From: Protonemura montana | Taxonomy: Eukaryota > Arthropoda > Insecta > Plecoptera > Nemouridae | DNA length: 64,000 nt | Assembly (NCBI GenBank): GCA_947568835.1 | Contig: OX387605.1 | Coordinates: forward strand, 16,868,418-16,932,417 | Reading direction: 5' to 3' | In this document: positions 60,701 through 64,000 of the stretch, in pieces | How positions within the stretch are numbered: the stretch's first letter is position 1 | Layout of the letters: each line of letters starts with the position of its first letter | Made by a program: the position numbers and the translations under genes | The notes under the pieces: model-generated | Database searches by the model: none | Told to the model about the DNA's origin: nothing | Seen by the model: the letters and a program-made list of their open reading frames with translations, nothing else

Positions 60701-61843
60701 TGGCTCATGCATAAAGATGAAGTTAGTGCTCTCGAAAATGTCAAAATTTGTAGCTTGTGGCCCATTCGCCGAGGGCGTGCTTACAATTTCCGACTTGCAT
60801 TATAATCGACCTAGGCTGCAAGGGCCTCTACTCCCATTAACAGAATTGGTACACGGAGAGAACAGAGAACAGAGAACAGAGAACATATCTAAACCCTTCT
60901 GGCTATAATCTGCCAGTGAATACCTACGCACTCCTCATCACCACGTCACACGCACAGGATTTACGTGCGAAATGTTTTACCTTTCCACGCATCTTTAGTG
61001 TATTTTTCCAAGTAAAATTTATCGCCACCTTGTTAAATTTACTAGATACAATCCATCAAAACCTTAGTTATCGTGCTGTCAATTTCACGCTACCCTCGAG
61101 GTGGTTTCTCTGTTATTGACTTCTCTTCAACACTTCATAGTCAGTGATTTACCCGAAAAGTTCACGCTATTTACAATTTTAGATACATTATATCGCCATT
61201 TTATAGATCGTTGAGTGTGTTATTATGATGCTGCTTGTCTGTCACTGAATAAGTATCGCTTTTTAAAGTAACCAGAAACTCACTGCCGTTAAAGTTTGAT
61301 GATTTAGGATAACAAAAACTACCCTCCGGAGACTTCTGACAAACAGCTTCATTCTCCAACCATTTGACCAATAATATTCTACATTTTCGATTTTTGTGGG
61401 TTAAGACGGGGAAGTAATTTTTAAGTAATGATTGCAATCTTAGCTTTAAGATTACATCTTAAACGTCCTTCGAAACATCGAATTTTAATTGTGCTGCAGA
61501 AAATGTTCTGCATGTCAGCCCCACTGACCCATGCTTCCTGTCCATTCAGACGCCCCCGTATGCAAGGCCGGCCAGCCAAAGGTGTACGGTGTCGGACGAC
61601 AAGAAGCAGCTCGAATTCTTTGCGAGCTGGACGCCAACCCTCAAGACGTTCAGTTCCATTGGCGCTTCAACAACACCTCCGAGACGGTGGACATACAGGC
61701 TTCGCACTACACGACAGATCGTGCAAGAAGCACAGCTTCCTACACCCCGATGACGGAGTTGGACTACGGGTCGCTGCTCTGTCTCGGGAGAAACGAGCAG
61801 GGGGTGCAGCAAACGCCCTGCGTCTATCACGTGATACCGGCTG
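9623..61843 (+). CDS. side: sidestep-family Ig-superfamily receptor, partial (7 internal exons, Ig2-Ig5)
   Basis: Joined exons are 9623-9739, 10310-10513, 47178-47329, 54105-54249, 59064-59194, 59959-60118 and 61550-61843 (1203 nt, about 401 residues). All have AG acceptors and GT donors and the phases agree throughout. The protein has four C2-type Ig domains with the usual Cys pairs: DITC/FTC, EVTC/LTC, FEC/YTC and ILC/LLC. Family hallmarks are the VPPEK..I opening, GPYNEGS before the first Cys, [53 protein letters not shown], and HWRFNNTSE. Drosophila Sidestep is a type I membrane protein on target tissue that guides motor axons expressing Beat proteins; this paralogue's partner cannot be told. 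The start, Ig1, FnIII, membrane segment and cytoplasmic tail are outside the window or unseen. The open codon after the last exon (PAG|) fits continuation into an FnIII domain. Family call is sure; which paralogue is not. Confidence 0.93.
10310..10513 (+). CDS. side: side-like exon b: second half of Ig2
   Basis: The acceptor is gcttttccag and the donor is AACT|gtaagt. It completes [19 protein letters not shown], has the conserved Trp, and ends [10 protein letters not shown]...[12 protein letters not shown] content and codon quality stand out from the flanking intron. Phase 1 at both ends. Confidence 0.93.
10514..13560. other. Side intron 2, first part: no gene seen
   Basis: Sequence between exon b and the regulatory region of the nested gene. 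Around 11101-11140 a GTTCCCTGTTCCC motif is doubled. A GC-richer patch lies at 11020-11200. Open frames are short and unlike any family I know. Confidence 0.6.
13563..13892 (+). promoter_or_regulatory. Cluster of GATA-factor motifs upstream of the nested secreted gene
   Basis: GATA-type hexamers occur at 13563-13576 (AGATAG, AGATAG, AGATAA overlapping), 13794-13800 (CTTATCA, the reverse of TGATAAG), 13852-13857 (TGATAG) and 13882-13892 (TGATAAGATAA, two overlapping sites). The last pair lies about 45-55 bp before the inferred start site. In insects, GATA factors often drive gut and fat-body genes from such positions; tissue here is inference only. Confidence 0.45.
13906..13940 (+). promoter_or_regulatory. 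Core promoter (TATA-like plus initiator) of the nested secreted gene
   Basis: TATTAAAG at 13906-13913 is followed by TCATTC at 13935-13940, an exact match to the arthropod initiator TCA(G/T)T(C/T). The A of the initiator (13937) lies 31 bp from the first base of the TATA-like box, the expected spacing. It predicts a 24-nt 5' UTR before the ATG at 13961. Confidence 0.6.
13961..14861 (+). CDS. Unrecognised small secreted protein nested in a side intron
   Basis: Exons are 13961-14015 and 14332-14861 (585 nt, 194 residues), with donor ACCG|gtgagat, acceptor attctcttcag and a 316-bp intron. Residues 1-19 ([19 protein letters not shown]) form a clean signal peptide, cut near Ala19-Gly20. The intron falls at this junction, a common layout for secreted proteins. 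The predicted mature part of about 175 residues is acidic, rich in aromatic residues and Gly, and contains no cysteine. It has three N-glycosylation sequons (Asn83, Asn92, Asn114) and no second membrane segment. The alternation of hydrophobic and polar residues suggests mostly beta structure. I do not recognise the family and give no function. The gene is higher in GC than its surroundings and has its own promoter, so it is a separate gene and not a side exon. Confidence 0.85.
14857..14878 (+). terminator. Polyadenylation signals overlapping and just after the stop codon
   Basis: AATAAA at 14857-14862 overlaps the TAA stop (14859-14861). A second usable signal, ATTAAA, lies at 14873-14878. 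Either would give a 3' UTR of only some tens of bases, in keeping with the short 5' UTR. Confidence 0.5.
14862..19429. other. Side intron 2 continued: no gene; GC-rich GACGCC islands
   Basis: No coding sequence is recognised. GC-rich patches built on GACGCC/GACG repeats occur at about 16120-16300, 17220-17530 and 19000-19110. A (TA)n tract lies at 16397-16414 and a six-base CAGTCA-type repeat at 19129-19154. Confidence 0.6.
16193..16290. repeat. GC-rich GACGCC-type repeat with inverted halves
   Basis: GCGTCGGCGTC (16196-16206) is the exact reverse complement of GACGCCGACGC (16244-16254); GACGCCGACG occurs again at 16274-16283. A small palindrome, GTATCGTGATAC, lies just before at 16181-16192. 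The segment could fold into a GC-rich stem. Confidence 0.6.
19430..20120 (+). mobile_element. Degraded CR1/L2-like LINE fragment (reverse transcriptase remnant)
   Basis: Around 19482-19560 the sequence reads [20 protein letters not shown], the well-known (F/Y).DF.KAFD.V.H..LL block near the RT active site. About 130 bp later the C-terminal block follows (19661-19861): [20 protein letters not shown], then LAARRV, equal to the common LINE pattern (W)P..K..I..LE.VQR.AAR. Just after, in another frame, is [15 protein letters not shown], like the usual L.W.SL..RR...L ending. The YADD region and most of the RT are deleted, and stops and frameshifts break the rest. AATT-rich slippage at 19546-19600 marks the break. 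Confidence 0.75.
20178..20201 (+). repeat. (A)24 tract
   Basis: A run of 24 A lies about 60 bp beyond the last LINE-like sequence. It may be the remains of a retroelement poly-A tail or simple slippage; the sequence cannot decide. Confidence 0.7.
20202..26220. other. Side intron 2 continued: no gene seen
   Basis: No open frame with family likeness. GC-rich CG-dense patches lie near 22535-22560 and 24590-24665. The latter ends in the E-box palindrome listed separately. A purine-rich GAGA-like stretch lies at 24694-24720. Confidence 0.6.
24655..24664. promoter_or_regulatory. GTCACGTGAC E-box palindrome, copy 1
   Basis: An exact 10-bp palindrome GTCACGTGAC, preceded by G (24654). It equals the consensus bound by MiT/TFE and USF bHLH-leucine-zipper factors (the CLEAR element). 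It sits at the edge of a GACGCC/GTCGCGGCGAC-rich patch in the big intron. Function is inferred from the motif only. Confidence 0.4.
26221..26260 (+). repeat. Dispersed repeat, copy 1
   Basis: The 32 bases 26224-26255 (beginning GAAATCTTATTTAAATTGC) match the reverse complement of 48709-48740 at 31 of 32 positions and resemble the reverse complement of 60349-60398 more loosely. The hairpin begins a few bases downstream. Confidence 0.65.
26265..26370. repeat. 106-bp fold-back hairpin
   Basis: Arms are 26265-26310 and 26325-26370 (46 bp each) around a 14-nt loop. The outer 20 bp (ATTTTATTATTATGAACACT) and inner 20 bp (GTCTCAAAAATTGATGCCCA) pair perfectly. Only 6 central bases are mismatched, two of them G:U-compatible in RNA. 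It could be a small fold-back transposon (MITE-like) or, less likely, a microRNA precursor. A related, internally shortened copy near 60.35 kb favours the transposon reading. Confidence 0.8.
27877..27912 (+). repeat. Three tandem 12-bp units (GACGCCCGGCAC)
   Basis: Units at 27877-27888, 27889-27900 and 27901-27912; the last differs in one base. They follow directly on a GTCGCGAC palindrome (27872-27879) within a GC-rich island. The longer open frames through it on both strands are composition effects. Confidence 0.8.
39294..39315. repeat. (C)22 homopolymer
   Basis: Twenty-two C in a row, one of six long G/C homopolymers in the window. Exact length is prone to sequencing and replication error. 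Confidence 0.85.
39818..39827. promoter_or_regulatory. GTCACGTGAC E-box palindrome, copy 2
   Basis: Same 10-bp palindrome as at 24655, again preceded by G and again attached to a GACGCC-rich island (gacgccgacgtcg just before it). Confidence 0.4.
41325..41680. repeat. Diverged tandem repeat, unit about 110 bp, 3-4 copies
   Basis: A block of the form CTACCTCAAGGTTCCCAAAT recurs near 41325 (partial), 41416, 41531 and 41639. Between blocks, ACTGTCAA...CA..AAATTCT.AT.AAC is shared. On the minus strand two copies read F-G-(N/K)-L-E, giving a period of about 36-38 residues, but stops interrupt them. It may be an old minisatellite or the ruin of a repeat protein. Confidence 0.6.
44889..44912. repeat. 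(G)24 homopolymer
   Basis: Twenty-four consecutive G, the longest G/C run in the window. It can form G-quadruplex structures in principle. Confidence 0.85.
46755..46775. repeat. (G)21 homopolymer
   Basis: Twenty-one G, about 400 bp before side exon c. Confidence 0.85.
47178..47329 (+). CDS. side: side-like exon c: first half of Ig3
   Basis: The acceptor is gtgtttcag and the donor is GAGATG|gtaagt. With the last base of exon b it reads [19 protein letters not shown], then [18 protein letters not shown] and MKGSIPM. The RPL.V.(L/I)QG and CEAVG(A/S)RPPP blocks are highly typical of Side proteins. It enters at phase 1 and leaves at phase 0. Confidence 0.94.
47690..47930 (+). mobile_element. Possible tRNA-derived SINE
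   Basis: GGTTCGAATCC at 47787-47797 is an exact RNA polymerase III B box, within CTAGGGTTCGAATCCCG. The downstream body ends in a CA-rich simple repeat (about 47910-47930). No full tRNA cloverleaf and no clear A box can be drawn, so a working tRNA gene is unlikely. Ends are approximate. Confidence 0.4.
48270..48830. repeat. Diverged tandem array, unit about 150-190 bp, 4 copies
   Basis: The block CA(G/T)CCC(G/T)CA recurs at about 48311, 48463, 48621 and 48803. GTC(A/G)T(A/T)AGAAC recurs at about 48407, 48565 and 48757. The last two copies share GCGCCTGAATGCA. Copies are strongly diverged, so the array is old. One copy carries the dispersed repeat at 48709-48740. Confidence 0.55.
48709..48740 (-). 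repeat. Dispersed repeat, copy 2 (inverted)
   Basis: Reverse complement of 26224-26255 with one mismatch in 32 bases. Sequence beyond GCAAT is unrelated to copy 1, which marks one border of the shared block. Confidence 0.65.
50493..51140 (-). CDS. Tetraspanin exon 3 (end of segment 4, acidic tail)
   Basis: Begins [20 protein letters not shown], which completes the fourth membrane segment, then runs 208 residues of acidic, Ser-rich, low-complexity tail to TAA at 50495-50493. No AATAAA is seen on the minus strand in the roughly 130 bp after the stop. Confidence 0.88.
   Translation of the reverse strand: MFWLACVRSPMVNAYDVEKGFETSDDDARIGESKKNHQLKVEIDVPSEVELDENTDEEQPEVSPKTPSFIPAPFNPDSCDCLIDTEDIETNELSLKDDEIKHATDGIDEASSAEERDRAIDAEFDALSSEKDPLESGGETQIASGYSTDDSSAEWLRAQLLKDFSSTEVSDGDASCDCEKEEDVLEEKEGINTDTAEPCAQSDGVANESSNSELP
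50493..52285 (-). CDS. Peripherin/RDS-ROM-like tetraspanin with long acidic tail
   Basis: Minus-strand exons are 52285-51786, 51500-51320 and 51140-50493 (1329 nt, 442 residues). Donor AAAAG|gtacct, acceptor tgttggag|AAAC, donor GTCAG|gttcgc and acceptor cacgtgcag|ATGT close in frame; a TGA three codons upstream supports the start. Membrane segments lie near residues 24-46, 50-75, 90-112 and 211-234. The large outer loop has FECCG (143-144), DWLC (154), VPFSCC (174-175), SPC (183) and LYRQGC (201): seven cysteines, as in vertebrate peripherin-2 and ROM1, whose VPFSCC.P.SP.PC and (R)GC blocks it shares. Asn120 is a sequon in the loop. Residues 235-442 are a cytoplasmic Asp/Glu/Ser-rich tail with CDC twice. 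Such proteins organise membrane domains and, in vertebrate photoreceptors, curved disc rims. The gene lies antisense within side intron 3. Confidence 0.9.
51320..51500 (-). CDS. Tetraspanin exon 2 (rest of outer loop, start of segment 4)
   Basis: Reads [20 protein letters not shown], then [14 protein letters not shown] and [15 protein letters not shown]. It has 181 nt, phase 2 in and phase 0 out. Confidence 0.9.
51786..52285 (-). CDS. Tetraspanin exon 1 (membrane segments 1-3, CCG motif)
   Basis: Reads [16 protein letters not shown]..., carries the first three membrane segments and [17 protein letters not shown], and ends within the Arg codon of EKR (phase 2). Confidence 0.9.
52286..54104. 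other. Side intron 3, part upstream of the tetraspanin: no further gene seen
   Basis: Should hold the tetraspanin promoter (on the minus strand), but no clear TATA/initiator pair was found. G-rich tract G11-A-G6-A-G4 at 52878-52900. Confidence 0.5.
52878..52900. repeat. Interrupted poly-G tract
   Basis: G11, A, G6, A, G4. Lies about 600 bp 5' of the tetraspanin start on its strand. Confidence 0.8.
54105..54249 (+). CDS. side: side-like exon d: second half of Ig3
   Basis: The acceptor is tgttccag and the donor is TACC|gtacgt. It reads [20 protein letters not shown], then [20 protein letters not shown] and DGWKLNIY. This matches the family pattern DGN.T.STL.F.P...D.GK.L.CRA.NPLIPDS..EDGWKL. 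It enters at phase 0 and leaves at phase 1. Confidence 0.93.
56417..56433. repeat. (G)17 homopolymer
   Basis: Seventeen G after TTTGATGCA. Confidence 0.8.
56887..56902. repeat. (C)16 homopolymer
   Basis: Sixteen C, preceded by C7-A. It lies about 470 bp from the G17 run. Confidence 0.8.
59064..59194 (+). CDS. side: side-like exon e: first half of Ig4
   Basis: The acceptor is gttattccag and the donor is CATAAC|gtgagt. With exon d it reads [20 protein letters not shown], then [20 protein letters not shown] and SWRHN. The VP.V.LELG and EG.DVYFEC.I..NPW blocks are Side-specific. It contains one N-glycosylation sequon (NAT). Confidence 0.94.
59959..60118 (+). CDS. side: side-like exon f: second half of Ig4
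   Basis: The acceptor is cattttccag and the donor is AAAT|gtgagt. It reads [20 protein letters not shown], then [20 protein letters not shown] and [40 protein letters not shown] is a diagnostic Side block. It enters at phase 0 and leaves at phase 1. Confidence 0.95.
60331..60398 (-). repeat. Dispersed repeat, copy 3 (inverted), joined to a shortened hairpin end
   Basis: On the minus strand it reads TTTGAAATCTTATTTAAA, then GTATTTTAT, then AGTATTCATAATAATATTAA. These match the unit at 26221-26272 followed directly by the outer right arm of the 26 kb hairpin (AGTGTTCATAATAATAAAA). Similarity is partial, but the order is kept. Confidence 0.5.
60858..60885 (+). repeat. Four tandem GAGAACA units
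   Basis: Perfect 7-bp units at 60858, 60865, 60872 and 60879. Confidence 0.9.
61550..61843 (+). CDS. side: side-like exon g: complete Ig5
   Basis: The acceptor is tgtccattcag and the donor is GGCTG|gtaaga. It reads (Y)[20 protein letters not shown], then [20 protein letters not shown] and NTSETVDIQ, and closes with [20 protein letters not shown] and CVYHVIPAG. The whole Ig5 domain lies in one symmetrical phase 1-1 exon, unlike Ig2-4, which are each split by an intron. No further exon is visible between 61844 and 64000. Confidence 0.95.
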
Positions 61844-64000
61844 GTAAGACGCTTGTCAGGGTTCGGAGCGATAAGACTGAACCCGGGTGTTTTAGACCAG
61901 GTTTTACAATTGCTAATTGAATTAGTCTAACAATCACATGCAGTGAAAATCGATATTTTGCGAGTTTGAATCGAACTTATAGTTAAAGTATTTGGTAAAA
62001 CACGATCATAGGATAACCAGTATTTTAATGGTGGTCGCTTGAATTGTAGACTCGAGATTCCTGGGTGCCAATAGTAACAGCTCATATGGTTTCGTTTAAT
62101 ATCCACGAAGAATATATTCAAAATTGGAAAAATTGAAGACAACTTTTTTTAACAAATTGGTGATTATGTTGAATTTGTGAAACTTATTGGAGTATATCAC
62201 AACTAACAGATAAAAATATACAAAGAATATAGGGATCCAATAGATAATATAATTATTTTGATCAAATCTCCGAGCTAATGAAATACTCGCGTCTTGGTTA
62301 AACATTCTTTTCCCTAAGGTGATGAATGAGACGAGCTCTGTGCTGAAATATTTCATCCTTGGCACTGATTTCAATCTTTTTTCATTGTTGCATTTTGCAG
62401 CTGTGAGCGATTACCATTCAAGATGGCAACATAGAGCATTTTCATCAATTGCCCGACCAGGTTCATTGACTACCCCTTACCACTTACCCCACCCACCGAC
62501 CCCAGCATCCCCCGAATACGACATTTCATTACATTTACGATTATGCTGTCAACGTTCCTAAATTCAAACCAAAATTACGAATTCCATTTTTTGTCAGTCT
62601 TCCGCTGAGTTGAATTATGAACGTTGTCAATGACAGACCGAACGTTCCGAACAGAATCCGATCCTTAGCGAGAAAATCTTACGCGGTCTCCCCGTCGTCT
62701 GAATTCTCACGAGGAAAAAAGTAGAAAGTAAATGTAATCCTGCTCAACTAATCGGATCGCGATTACAGAAACAAAACAAAGCTTCTTTTGAAAGCATCTG
62801 CAATCTGATATGTCTCCATCATGATTGCACATTTTCCCGGGCGACGCAAAGAAAACTCCAAGCCCTTTGTTCTCGTGCGGATACGAAAATAAGAAGAGAT
62901 ATTTTTTCATCATAAGACTTCTCAGCTCATTAAAAGTAGAACATAGTTGCTGTTTTATTACACCATCAGATCTCTGAGTCCTGCGATGACTCGAGCCTAG
63001 CTGAAGTCGATCTGAACTTTTATAATCATAGAAAATTTCCCGCTTGGAAGCGCATAGGTTTAATAGCAATCGGCAGTCGTGATCATATTGATGGCTTAAT
63101 CCGGATTCATTTCCACACTGGGGCATCTCGAGTCGAGATCAACCTCAACCCCGTGATCCCTTGGCGTCGCGACGTCCCTCTCCTTCCACCGCTGACATGA
63201 AGACAGACGACCCCATTCGGTTGCTTTCCGCGCGCAGCATTCTGCCCGCCAAAATAATCACTCTCCTATGACAATGTCAAAGTAAATTAGCAAAATGAAT
63301 AAATATTTAGTGTTTATTGGAGCGTAGCTCGAATAGCTCCACTCAATAGTGTAAAGGCACTCAGCTCTGGTCCTATTGATTTGTAAGTAGGTATGCGTAA
63401 AGGCGTACAGTCTATGTTGCTCATTTCGGTGGAATGCATTCGATATCATGGATGGCTGTGATGATAACCCACAAAACGGTATTTTAGCATATTGCCCCTT
63501 AAGATCTCCATTTTCAGTCTTGGCTTTTTCCGTAAATGTGATTCCGATCCCACGGATGTCTGAGGTTTTTTTTTCTTATCCGTCCATTTATACCACGACG
63601 TTCTTTTCTATTGGGTCGAATCGCCGTCTCAACTCGCATTTGAGGTCGGTTTCTTCTTCTTCTTTTTGGTAACTGTGTCGTATGTTCTGTTTCTCTCGCT
63701 TCCAATATTCGCGTCTCCTTCCCGATGTGTGCTAGTGCGTGTAATTTGCTCTGGTCTCGTATTTCTTCTGCTCGGGGTCAAATCTTTGAGACCTTTGATC
63801 GTCTCACTGCATCCGTCTTGCTGCTGGGTTGAAAATCTCGAGAATTATTCATTGTAATCCTCTTATCTTTTCAACCCTCTTTCCGTATATCGAGGTCGAA
63901 CGTCCGCGCTTCTTCACGTCTTTTTTAGTCCTTCCCTTTCGATGAGGTCTCATAATGTATAAAGTACTTAATCGTGTCTTCTATCTACGAAATAAGATCA
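61844..64000. other. Side intron after Ig5 (to window end): no exon seen
   Basis: The next side exon should begin two bases into a Gly codon with an FnIII start (PDPP-like). None is found here. A GTCGCGAC palindrome is at 63166-63173. Confidence 0.55.

Larger units (their letters stand above)
60119..61549. other. Side intron 6: repeats, no gene
   Basis: Holds (AAT)n at 60258-60275, the third dispersed-repeat copy (60349-60398) and a 7-bp tandem repeat (60858-60885). No coding likeness. Confidence 0.6.

Overview
The window is nuclear DNA from an arthropod-like animal. It is AT-rich, genes are split by GT-AG introns, exons are short and far apart, and non-LTR retrotransposon debris, microsatellites and long poly-G/poly-C runs are present. 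The main gene is a sidestep-family (Side) immunoglobulin receptor, a family I know from arthropods. Species or order cannot be fixed from the sequence.

Layout. Seven consecutive + strand exons of the side-like gene run from 9623 to 61843 and encode about 401 residues: Ig domains 2, 3, 4 and 5. Both ends are open. Exons for the signal peptide and Ig1 must lie upstream, and those for the fibronectin-III domain, membrane segment and tail must lie downstream. Introns measure 570, 36,664, 6,775, 4,814, 764 and 1,431 bp. Every Ig module is bounded by phase-1 introns and is a multiple of three in length, which supports the exon calls.

Two other genes sit inside these introns. In the 36.7 kb intron, on the same strand (13961-14861), is a compact two-exon gene for a 194-residue secreted protein that I do not recognise. 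Its predicted mature part has no cysteine. It has a well-placed TATA/Inr core promoter and clustered GATA sites. In the 6.8 kb intron, on the opposite strand (52285-50493), is a three-exon tetraspanin of the peripherin/RDS-ROM type (442 residues) with a roughly 208-residue cytoplasmic tail that is strongly acidic in its second half. Its splice phases also close exactly.

The rest (over 95%) is intron or upstream sequence. It holds a degraded CR1/L2-like LINE (about 19.4-20.1 kb), a LINE/SINE-type 3' tail (3.5 kb), a possible tRNA-derived SINE (47.7-47.9 kb), two diverged tandem arrays (41.3-41.7 kb and 48.3-48.8 kb), a 106-bp fold-back hairpin with related copies elsewhere (26.3, 48.7 and 60.35 kb), and GC-rich islands built on GACGCC and the palindrome GTCGCGAC in an AT-rich background. 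Two islands carry an exact GTCACGTGAC E-box palindrome. I saw no rRNA, confident tRNA, CRISPR array, viral gene or bacterial-type operon.

How the genes may work together: Side proteins act in axon guidance through Beat-family partners, and the tetraspanin is a membrane-organising protein. Nothing in the sequence links the nested genes to Side function beyond their location.
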